Part shown: piece after piece, positions 14,906-20,804 of the stretch | How positions within the stretch are numbered: position 1 is the stretch's first letter | Layout: the number at the start of each line of letters is the position of its first letter | The notes under the pieces: generated by a model | Told to the model about the DNA's origin: nothing | Databases searched by the model: none | Seen by the model: only the letters and a program-made list of their open reading frames with translations | NCBI GenBank assembly: GCA_036395835.1 | Contig: DASWCW010000157.1 | Span: forward strand, 1 to 20,890 | Reading direction: 5' to 3' | From: AP-16 sp036395835 | Lineage (GTDB): Bacteria > Pseudomonadota > Alphaproteobacteria > Rhizobiales > Xanthobacteraceae | Length of the DNA stretch: 20,890 nt | Made by a program: the position numbers and the translations under genes

Positions 14906-15660
14906 CGGACACCTCCTTTGGTTTGCAAGCCGGCCATCGGCTCCGTTCGGAATCTCGTCTGCTTCGTTCCGAAGCTGAAACCCGATGTCTCCGAAGCTTG
15001 AGCGCCGACTCGAAAGTTCCACACGTTGCGCCTCGCCATTGGCGCGAGCGAAATGGAAATAACGGCTTGTTTCGACAATTCACGAGCCGGTTTTTGGTTG
15101 CACGCGGCTATCGAATGTGAGGAGCAATTTTGTCGCGGATCGTTCATCTGTCCGCCGCGGGTCATTCATCTCGCATTCATCCAAACAGCTGTTGACAAGC
15201 ACCGGGAAGCCGACACTGGAGACCCTGAACGCATGCGCGGCCGGCGCGGATCTTCGCATATGCTTTGCGATCGATTCCGGGGATGCGCGTGGTTCGGTGC
15301 AGCCCGCAAACGCGCAGCCCTCCGCCCGCGCCCTCATCACGAGAAATCGCAGTGGTTCGGGAGCGACGCGCGGGAACCGCGGCTCCCCGCAAGCCTTGTT
15401 TTGGTGCGTCGCGTTGCCATTCTGGCCGTCCGGGATTGCGGGTGTCCCGTCGGGACGGGCTTCGTCGAAGCGCTGCGCGACCTGCGATTTGCAAGGAGAT
15501 TGTGCATGGGATCTCCCCGTCGTCCCCTGAACTCTACGGCCGGCCGACGCAGCGCCAATTCCCATCGACGTTCGGTCCGAGCGCTGCGCCATGAGCCTAT
15601 GGATCCGACCGGACAACTGACGAAATCACGCGGGTGGGACGGGAACACGTGGAGGAGACG
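14906..15660. other. 755-bp intergenic region without a convincing gene
   Basis: Open frames on both strands here have no recognisable domain, no consistent start site, and overlap each other. Visible content is limited to a small hairpin GCTTCG-TTC-CGAAGC at 14961-14975 in the leader of the minus-strand gene and phased TTCATC repeats at 15143-15181. The promoter of the plus-strand DUF1259 gene should lie in the right part. Confidence 0.6.
15143..15181. promoter_or_regulatory. Three TTCATC repeats phased at 11 bp
   Basis: TTCATC occurs at 15143-15148, 15165-15170 and 15176-15181, so starts are 22 and 11 bp apart. The last two copies are an 8-mer direct repeat CATTCATC with a 3-bp spacer. Direct repeats every 11 bp are the usual layout of binding sites for OmpR/PhoB-type response regulators. 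A TTGACA (15192-15197) follows on the plus strand, but without a good -10 box. Confidence 0.4.
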
Positions 15661-16554
15661 ATGAAACGCACTGTGGCTTTCCTGCTGATCGGCGGGCTTG
15701 CAACCATGCTGGCCGGGAGCGCGCTCGCACAGGAGATCGATTGGAAAAAGGTCGACGCGGCACTCGGCAGGACCGGCGCGGCGATGCCGGGAGGGGTTCA
15801 CCGCTACGGCTTGCCGCGTTCGGATCTGAAGGTCGCCGTCGACGGCGTGGCGATCAAGCCGGCGCTCGCATTGGGCGGCTGGGTCGCCTTCGAGCCGGCG
15901 CACGACGGGGCGATGGTCATGGGCGACGTCGTGCTGACCGAGAGCGAGATCAAGCCGGTGATGACCAAGCTGCTCGAAGGCGGGATGGAGATCACGGCGC
16001 TCCACAACCATCTGCTGCGCGCCAATCCACCGACGTTTTACATGCATGTCGGCGGCCACGGCGATCCGGTGAAGATGGCCGAGACGATCCGGGCGGCGCT
16101 GGCGCTGAGCAAGACGCCGGCGGAGTCCGGCCAGGCCGCGTCCGCCCCGGCTTCCCCGCCCGACCTTCCGAGCGCGCAGATCGACGAGATCCTGGGAGCC
16201 AAGGGCAAGGTGGCCGGCGGGGTTTATCAGTTCAGCGTGCCGCGCCGCGATCCGATCACCGAGAGCGGGATGACGGTCCCCGGCGCGATGGGATCGGCCA
16301 ACGCCATCAATTTCCAACCGACCGGCGCAGGCAAGGCGGCCATTACCGGGGACTTCGTGGTCACGGCCGACGAGGTCAATCCGTTGATCCGCGCCTTGCG
16401 AGCCAACGAAATCGAAGTGACGGCGATCCACAGCCACATGCTCAAGGAGCAGCCGCGGCTGTTCTTCGTGCATTTCTGGGCGAACGACGACGCGGTGAAG
16501 CTCGCCAAGGGCATTCGGGCGGCACTCGACAAGACCGCGTTCGGCAAGAGCTGA
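15661..16554 (+). CDS. Exported protein with two DUF1259 domains (LppY/LpqO-like)
   Basis: A 297-residue protein. A signal peptide MKRTVAFLLIGGLATMLAG...ALA cleaves near residue 23. Two DUF1259 repeats follow, at about 25-150 and 172-292. Each has GGVHRYGLPRSD / GGVYQFSVPRRD near its start, a GDVVLTESEIKPVMTKLLEGG / GDFVVTADEVNPLIRALRANE helix, and ITALHNHLLRANPPTFYMHVG / VTAIHSHMLKEQPRLFFVHFW at the end, then VKMAETIRAAL / VKLAKGIRAAL. The conserved His residues (HNH, HSH) suggest a metal or ligand site. DUF1259 function is unknown. A Pro/Ala linker joins the two domains. The ATG at 15661 follows GGAGGAGACG. A terminator hairpin lies at 16727-16758. Confidence 0.9.
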   Translation: MKRTVAFLLIGGLATMLAGSALAQEIDWKKVDAALGRTGAAMPGGVHRYGLPRSDLKVAVDGVAIKPALALGGWVAFEPAHDGAMVMGDVVLTESEIKPVMTKLLEGGMEITALHNHLLRANPPTFYMHVGGHGDPVKMAETIRAALALSKTPAESGQAASAPASPPDLPSAQIDEILGAKGKVAGGVYQFSVPRRDPITESGMTVPGAMGSANAINFQPTGAGKAAITGDFVVTADEVNPLIRALRANEIEVTAIHSHMLKEQPRLFFVHFWANDDAVKLAKGIRAALDKTAFGKS

Positions 16555-16726
16555 CGGCTCGCGTCGGGACGTGCCTCGTCGGTCCGACGGGTTCGGCGGT
16601 TTGCTGTCTCAGTTGCGACGCGGCCTTCGGCGGGCCGTCGCAGGAACTTACTTATTGGGGCGACGTTACCATGGTGCCGAGCGACGTTCCCCCCAAGGCT
16701 TCTTCCCCACCCGGTCGTTCGGCATG

Positions 16727-16758
16727 ACCCCGGTCGGATGCCGTGTGCCGACCGGGGT
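16727..16758 (+). terminator. Terminator hairpin after the DUF1259 gene
   Basis: ACCCCGGTCGG (16727-16737) and CCGACCGGGGT (16748-16758) form a perfect 11-bp stem with a 10-nt loop, followed by TTGACGTTTTGA. It lies about 170 bp after the DUF1259 stop. Confidence 0.7.
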
Positions 16759-16937
16759 TTGACGTTTTGACCGAGCTTCGGCGCACTCATCGACTGAGCT
16801 TCGGCGCGCTCGGCGAGAAACGCAAAAGCGGCGATCCAGCCGAAGAAGCCTCGGTTGCGAAGCCCTCGGCCTTAACGCGCAATTAACGACATCTAGCGAG
16901 CATCGGCGAGGTTGCCCCCAATTTGTAGAAAATTGGG

Positions 16938-16962
16938 GGAACCTTGTTTTCCATACTGGTTT
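16938..16962 (+). promoter_or_regulatory. Possible EcfG (general stress sigma) promoter
   Basis: GGAAC at 16938-16942 is followed after 15-16 nt by GGTTT (16958-16962). The alphaproteobacterial general-stress consensus is GGAAC, a spacer of 16-17, then CGTT. The -35 box is exact and the -10 is off by one base or spacing. It lies 26 bp before the response-regulator ATG. Confidence 0.35.
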
Positions 16963-16988
16963 GCTCGGGCGGGAAAGGTCGCGTCGCC

Positions 16989-17561
16989 ATGAATATCTTG
17001 ATCGTCGAGGACGAAATCCTGCTTGGCCTTTTACTGATCGACACGCTTGCCGATGTCGGTCATCGGGCGCTGGGACCGGCAAGCTGCCGTTCCGAAGCGC
17101 TCGGGCTCGTTGCCGAAAGGACGCCGCATCTGGCGTTCGTCGACATCGAGCTCCGCGGCGGCGAGAGCGGGATCGAGCTTGCCGCGGAGCTGCGGCGTCG
17201 GGGGGTCGCTTGCGTGTTCGCCACGGGGCAGCCGGGGCTGGCCCGCGAGCATCGCGAGCTTGCGCTGGGGCTTATCGCCAAGCCCTACAGCCCCCTGACG
17301 ATCCTCGAGGTCGTCGGGTATTTCGAGGCGCTTGGGGCCGGGGAGCGGCGGCCACGGATGCCTCGAGGGCTGGAGCTATTCGGCCCGGCTGACGCGCCGA
17401 TTCCCGGTGGCCGCATCGACACGTCGCCGCCCGCGGCGATCCCGTGCGCAAGCCCAGGCCTGCTCGGCACCGCGCCGGCGCCAGGCATTGCGGCCGATCT
17501 GCCGCCGCAACCGGACCAGCGCCTTGGCGATCCCGGCGTTCTTGAAGCCGTAACCGGGTAG
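16989..17561 (+). CDS. Response regulator (receiver domain with uncharacterised tail)
   Basis: A 190-residue protein. Residues 1-115 form a receiver domain with the acidic pocket E7-D8 (ILIVEDE), phospho-acceptor D52 in AFVDIEL, T79 in FATG and K98 in IAKPYS. No DNA-binding output domain follows. The last ~70 residues are Pro/Gly/Ala-rich with no recognisable fold. It is therefore probably a single-domain regulator that works by protein contact. A histidine kinase is not in the window. The ATG at 16989 has GGGAAAGG upstream. The 3' end overlaps the -35 box of the downstream heat-shock promoter. Confidence 0.85.
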   Translation: MNILIVEDEILLGLLLIDTLADVGHRALGPASCRSEALGLVAERTPHLAFVDIELRGGESGIELAAELRRRGVACVFATGQPGLAREHRELALGLIAKPYSPLTILEVVGYFEALGAGERRPRMPRGLELFGPADAPIPGGRIDTSPPAAIPCASPGLLGTAPAPGIAADLPPQPDQRLGDPGVLEAVTG

Positions 17562-17569
17562 GCCCATAT
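17541..17569 (+). promoter_or_regulatory. Sigma-32 (RpoH)-type promoter for hsp20
   Basis: CTTGAA at 17541-17546 and gCCCATAT at 17562-17569 are separated by 15 bp. This matches the heat-shock consensus CTTGAA - 13 to 15 - CCCCATnT closely. The predicted start near 17577 is immediately upstream of the structured leader. The -35 box lies inside the end of the response-regulator gene. Confidence 0.75.
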
Positions 17570-17576
17570 TGAGGCC

Positions 17577-17634
17577 GTCGGGGCGCCCAATCGGGGCCCC
17601 GGCAAAGTCGCTGATCAAGGACTTTGCAACCATG
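17577..17634 (+). promoter_or_regulatory. ROSE-type RNA thermometer in the hsp20 leader
   Basis: Two hairpins fill the leader. The first is an 8-bp stem, 17577-17584 with 17596-17603. The second has GCAAAG (17602-17607) pairing with CTTTGC (17622-17627). Inside it UCGCU (17608-17612) faces the Shine-Dalgarno AGGA (17618-17621) with one bulged G and a 5-nt loop. U(U/C)GCU against AGGA is the hallmark of ROSE thermometers, known upstream of rhizobial small heat-shock genes. Heating should melt it and free the ribosome site 10 nt before the ATG. Confidence 0.85.
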
Positions 17635-18057
17635 TCCCGAGTGCCGTCGCTTTCAAGCCCGTTTCTGCTTGGTTTCGACGAGATCGAGCGAGCGCTCGAC
17701 CGCGTCTCCAAGGCTGCCGACGGCTATCCTCCCTACAACATCGAGCGGCTGCCGCGCGAAGGCGGCAATCCCGAGCGGCTCCGGATCACCCTGGCGGTGG
17801 CCGGATTTACCGGGGAGCAACTCGACGTGACCATCGAGGAAAGCCAGCTTGTCATCCGCGGGCGGCAGCAGGACGACAAGGCCCGGCAATATCTCCATCG
17901 CGGCATTGCGGCACGGCAGTTCCAACGGACTTTCGTGCTGGCCGACGGAATGGAGGTGCTGGGCGCGGACCTGAAGAACGGCTTGCTGGCGATCGATCTC
18001 GCGCGTCCGGAACCCGAGCGCGTGGTGAAGACGATCGCCATCACCCAGCGTGAGTGA
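17632..18057 (+). CDS. Small heat-shock protein Hsp20
   Basis: A 141-residue alpha-crystallin-domain chaperone. It starts MSRVPSLSSPFLLGFDEIER and YPPYNIERL opens the domain, as in rhizobial class A/B sHsps. LRITLAVAGF, LVIRGRQQ and YLHRGIAARQFQRTFVLADG, then ADLKNGLLAIDL, form the core strands. A C-terminal IAI motif for oligomer contact lies at the end. The start is fixed by AAGGA inside the thermometer hairpin and by the family N-terminus. An upstream in-frame ATG at 17569 would include the leader RNA as coding sequence and is rejected. It prevents aggregation of unfolded proteins in the cytoplasm. It is cotranscribed with the DUF1150 gene 38 bp downstream. Confidence 0.92.
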   Translation: MSRVPSLSSPFLLGFDEIERALDRVSKAADGYPPYNIERLPREGGNPERLRITLAVAGFTGEQLDVTIEESQLVIRGRQQDDKARQYLHRGIAARQFQRTFVLADGMEVLGADLKNGLLAIDLARPEPERVVKTIAITQRE

Positions 18058-18095
18058 CGGAATTTGAGGACTCGACAGAGAAGGAGTCGAGGGCC

Positions 18096-18338
18096 ATGAC
18101 ACGTACCATCTCTCCCGAAGCGCTGGCCGCCATCGGCGGCGGCAAGATCGCCTATGTCAAGGCGATCCGCTCCGAGGATCTGAACACGCTCTTCCCGCAG
18201 GCGCCACAGCTCGCGCCGGGCATGCAATTGTTCGCGCTGCATGCCGCCGACGGCACCCCGATCATGGTGGCCGACACCCGCGAGGCGGCGCTGGCGAACG
18301 CCTGGGACCATCAGCTCGAAACCGTCAGCGTGCACTGA
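18096..18338 (+). CDS. DUF1150 family protein
   Basis: An 80-residue protein. Family-typical features are ISPEALAAIGGGKIAYVKAI at the start, and GMQLFALHAADGTPIMVADT and EAALANAWDHQLETVSVH at the end. DUF1150 proteins are small, cytoplasmic, of unknown function and usually encoded right after hsp20 in alphaproteobacteria. That linkage holds here and implies heat-shock co-regulation. The ATG at 18096 is chosen over 18054 because AAGGAG precedes it and the family begins there. The earlier start would overlap the hsp20 stop. Confidence 0.9.
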   Translation: MTRTISPEALAAIGGGKIAYVKAIRSEDLNTLFPQAPQLAPGMQLFALHAADGTPIMVADTREAALANAWDHQLETVSVH

Positions 18339-18412
18339 CCGGCACACCGAAGGCGTGATCGCCCGCGGCGATTCGGCGATCTCAACAACGGCAAGTTCGT
18401 GGGTTCCCGGAT

Positions 18413-18430
18413 GCCCCGCAGGCGCGGGGC
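18413..18430. terminator. Hairpin between convergent DUF1150 and ptsN genes
   Basis: GCCCCGC (18413-18419) and GCGGGGC (18424-18430) form a perfect 7-bp stem around AGGC. A second hairpin ATCGCC-CGC-GGCGAT lies at 18358-18372. Both lie in the 106-bp convergent gap and could end transcripts from either side. T tracts are missing. Confidence 0.45.
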
Positions 18431-18444
18431 GGAACATCGCCTCG

Positions 18445-18906
18445 CTACGCCGCCCGCGGCGGCGAGAGGGTCAGCACGGCGTAAAGCGCCTCGGCATCGC
18501 GGGACTCCCGCAGCTTGCGCGCGATATCGGAATCGCGAAGCAACCGCGCGATGCGGGCGAGCGCCTTCAAATGGTCGGCGCCGGCGCCTTCGGGCGCGAG
18601 CAGCACGAAAACCAGATCCACCGGCTGGCCGTCGAGCGCCTCGAAATCGACCGGCCGATCCAGTCTGGCGAACAGCCCGAACAGCTTGTCGAGCTTGACG
18701 AGCTTGCCGTGCGGAATGGCGACCCCATGCCCGATTCCGGTCGAGCCGAGCTTTTCGCGCTGCAGCAGCGTCTCGAAGATGCCGCGCTCGTTTTGCCCGG
18801 TCAGCTTCGCGGCTCTGGCGGCAAGCTCCTGGATCGCCTGCTTCTTGCTGTTGACCTTCAACGCCGGAAGGACCGCGTTCGGCGCGATGAGATCGTTGAG
18901 CGGCAT
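18445..18906 (-). CDS. ptsN: PTS IIA-like nitrogen-regulatory protein PtsN
   Basis: A 153-residue EIIA-Ntr protein. The family N-terminus MPLNDLIAPNAVLPALKVNSK is present. The phosphorylated histidine is H66 in GHGVAIPHGK. DLVFVLLAPE and LKALARIARLLRD are also typical. In the PTS-Ntr phosphorelay it receives phosphate from PtsO/NPr and regulates nitrogen, potassium and carbon metabolism by protein contact. The open frame extends to 18981, but ATG 18906 matches the family start. A weak GGACCGGG is the only ribosome site upstream. In Rhizobiales it lies directly after hpf, and a remnant of hpf is indeed upstream. If hpf was cut by an insertion, ptsN has lost its usual operon promoter. Confidence 0.92.
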   Translation of the reverse strand: MPLNDLIAPNAVLPALKVNSKKQAIQELAARAAKLTGQNERGIFETLLQREKLGSTGIGHGVAIPHGKLVKLDKLFGLFARLDRPVDFEALDGQPVDLVFVLLAPEGAGADHLKALARIARLLRDSDIARKLRESRDAEALYAVLTLSPPRAA

Positions 18907-18985
18907 GGAACCCGGTCCGAAGATCGGCAAAGTTGCGGAGGCTGTAGGCAAAGGCGGCGGACCATAGGGACCGACCGCCACCCCG

Positions 18986-19240
18986 TCAATGGCCGCCGGC
19001 CACGTTCACGGCCGGCGGATCGATCCAGCCGATGTGGCCATCCGGGCGGCGATAAACCAGGTTGATGCGGCCGTGCCCGGCGTGCCGGAACACCAGGACG
19101 GGGGCTCCCGTCATGTCGAGCTCCATCACCGCTTCGCTGACCGAAAGCCGCTTCAACGCCGTCGTGGATTCCGGGCCGGAAGCCTCCGAACTGGCGCGAA
19201 CTAGGCGCGGAAGTGGCTGCGGCTCTAGCGCTTCCCTCAA
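18986..19240 (-). pseudogene. hpf: C-terminal fragment of long-form ribosome hibernation factor HPF
   Basis: The frame from about 19171 down to 18986 encodes ESTTALKRLSVSEAVMELDM followed by TGAPVLVFRHAGHGRINLVY and RRPDGHIGWIDP. This is the C-terminal dimerisation domain of long HPF (about 60 residues), which drives 100S ribosome formation. The N-terminal S30AE domain and linker are absent. Upstream residues to 19240 do not look like HPF, the only starts are TTG without a ribosome site, and the frame closes at a stop near 19265. The homology ends just before the integrase region, so the gene was probably split or truncated by the mobile element. The position before ptsN is the normal hpf-ptsN order. 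Confidence 0.85.
19188..19204 (+). repeat. GAACT direct repeat, copy 1
   Basis: GAACTGGCGCGAACTAG matches copy 2 at 15 of 17 positions. Each copy contains two GAACT half-sites 10 bp apart, about one helical turn. It lies about 16 bp outside the point where HPF homology ends. It may be an integrase or excisionase binding site. Confidence 0.6.
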
Positions 19241-19249
19241 AATATTTTC

Positions 19250-19279
19250 TTGAACTACCGCGAACTAGTGTTTATCTAT
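19250..19279 (+). promoter_or_regulatory. Putative integrase promoter
   Basis: TTGAAC (19250-19255) and TATCTA (19273-19278) are separated by 17 bp, close to the housekeeping consensus. It lies about 50 bp before the integrase ATG at 19328. It overlaps GAACT repeat copy 2. Confidence 0.45.
19252..19268 (+). repeat. GAACT direct repeat, copy 2
   Basis: GAACTACCGCGAACTAG begins 64 bp after copy 1. It covers most of the spacer of the predicted integrase promoter, so a protein bound here would control integrase expression. A single inverted GAACTAG is found at 20542-20548 after the integrase. Confidence 0.6.
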
Positions 19280-19327
19280 CCCCATGAAAGTGTAGGCTGA
19301 GACGTCTACTGGCCAACGGGGGACACC

Positions 19328-20523
19328 ATGGCAATTCATCGACTGAACGACCGGAAGATGCGCACCTCGAAATCAGGGCTGCTGTGCGACGGCGCCGGGT
19401 TGTGGCTGCGAACGCAGCTGGGCAAGAACGGCGAGCTCAAGCGCTCGTGGCTCTTCCGCTACGGCAAGCACTGGCACGGGTTGGGCAGCCTGGACGACGT
19501 CGGCCTCGCCGAGGCCCGCGAGGCGCGTACGGCGTGCCGGAAATTGCTGCGAGAGGGCGTTGACCCGATCGCCGCGAAGCGTCAGACCCGGTCTGCCGCC
19601 GCGGTCGCCAATGCCAAGGCCATCACGTTCAAGGAATGCGCGCGGCAGTACGTCATCGCCAAGGCGTCGGAGTGGAGGAGCGCCCGCAACGGGTGGATCG
19701 AGACTCTCGATCGCTACGCGTTCCCGATCATCGGCCCGCTGCAGGTCAAGGACGTCGACACCGGCCTCGTGCTCAAGGTCATCGAGCCGGACTGGGCGAC
19801 GAAGACTCAGACCATGTCCCGCCTGCGCGGGCGGATCGAGAAGATCCTGGCGTGGGCCGCCGTCCGTGGATATCGCTCGAAGGAGAACCCGGCGCGCTGG
19901 ACCGGGCACCTGGCCGAGGCGCTACCGAGGAAGCCGAAGCCTGAGAACTTCGCCGCGGTGCCCTATGCCGAGGTCGGCGCCTTCATGGCCCAGCTCCGCG
20001 AGGCTCCCGGGGTTGCGGCGCGCGCGCTTGAGTTCCTAATCCTGACGGCGACGCGCTCCGGCGAAGTGCTCGGCGCGAAGTGGGACGAGGTCGACCTCGC
20101 CAAGGCGATGTGGACGATCCCGGCCGATCGGACGAAGGCGCACCGTGAACATGCGTTCCGTTGTCGCCGCGCGCCGTGGAGATCCTCCGGGAGATGGAGG
20201 GCATCCGGCATTCCGATCACGTCTTCCCCGGCCGCGGCGGTGGCCGGCCGAACGGGCTGACCCTGCGCTACGTCATGCGGGACATGGGCCGCACGGAGAC
20301 GGTGCATGGCTTTCGCTCGGCGTTTGGGACATGGTCGGAGGAGCAGACCGGCTTTCCTGCCGCCGTCGTCGAGGCGGCGCTCGGTCACATCAAGGGCGAC
20401 AAGGTCGAGGCCGCGTACAAGCGCGGCGACATCCTGATGAAGCGCCGCAAGCTGATGGAGGCATGGGCGGTCTACACCGGCATGCCGAAGGTGGAAGGCG
20501 AGTTGCGAAAGCTCCGCGCTTAG
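19328..20523 (+). pseudogene. Tyrosine integrase (DUF4102 type), frameshifted
   Basis: The N-terminal part (19328 to about 20155) begins MAIHRLNDRKMRTSKSGLLC, the DUF4102 arm-binding domain. It continues through the SAM-like core-binding domain to ILTATRSGEVLGAKWDEVD, which carries the first catalytic arginine. Near 20153-20157 the frame is lost. The other frame continues with VPLSPRAVEIL and carries HGFR (His-x-x-Arg), LGHIKGDKVEAAY (second His and nucleophile Tyr), ending at 20523. One G missing in GCGTTCCG would restore about 397 residues. All catalytic residues exist but are split over two frames, so the gene is either recently dead or a sequencing error. GGGGGACACC precedes the ATG. Confidence 0.88.
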
Positions 20524-20528
20524 CGGTT

Positions 20529-20557
20529 TTGCGAAATCGCGCTAGTTCGTGTATATT
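20529..20557 (+). promoter_or_regulatory. Promoter of the structured leader
   Basis: TTGCGA (20529-20534) and TATATT (20552-20557) are 17 bp apart. The -10 matches 5 of 6 consensus bases. It starts right after the integrase stop. The inverted GAACTAG (20542-20548) lies in its spacer, as GAACT copy 2 lies in the integrase promoter spacer. Confidence 0.55.
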
Positions 20558-20562
20558 ATAGG

Positions 20563-20804
20563 AGTAGAGAACATCGCGGTCGGCAGGGCGTGTTGGGTCC
20601 AAGCCCCTTAACGACGGATCCGCCCGCGGTGGCGGCGTTATAGCAGTACGTGCTGGGTGAATAGCCCGCGCTAATAGGGGGTCAGCCCACCCCATCGTCG
20701 CACCTCGAACGGGCAGCCTCCGAAAGGTCATCTGTAGACCGCGGGGACCGAAAAGCACACGGCGACAACGTGCGCGCGGTCTCTCATAGGTCTACAGTCA
20801 TGAC
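20563..20804 (+). ncRNA. Highly structured leader RNA or small RNA
   Basis: About 235 nt between a good promoter and an ATG, with nested stems. TAACG/CGTTA with CCGCC/GGCGG lies at 20609-20640, and AGCA/TGCT at 20642-20654. A long composite hairpin is at 20727-20804: GTCAT + CTGTAGACC pair with GGTCTACAG + ATGAC, enclosing GGGACCG/CGGTCTC and GCAC/GTGC. The last ATGAC contains the start codon at 20800. Three GGGT-N(1-4)-AGCCC units occur upstream. It may be a translational control leader or an independent RNA. No known RNA family was recognised. Confidence 0.45.

Larger units (their letters stand above)
16555..16988. other. 434-bp intergenic region
   Basis: It holds a terminator hairpin (16727-16758), a 12-bp direct repeat GAGCTTCGGCGC at 16773-16784 and 16796-16807 of unknown role, and a possible EcfG-type promoter just before the response regulator. 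No gene is supported. Confidence 0.6.

Noticed and set aside
15080..15616. 178-codon minus-strand frame in the 755-bp gap
   Set aside because: No domain, no signal peptide, no ribosome site, and competing plus-strand frames of similar length. Considered non-coding.
16773..16807. 12-bp direct repeat GAGCTTCGGCGC
   Set aside because: Only two copies, GC-rich and low complexity for this genome. No clear relation to a promoter.
17376..17711. 111-codon minus-strand frame across the response-regulator tail and hsp20 leader
   Set aside because: It would overlap the heat-shock promoter and thermometer on the other strand, has no recognisable domain and no good ribosome site.
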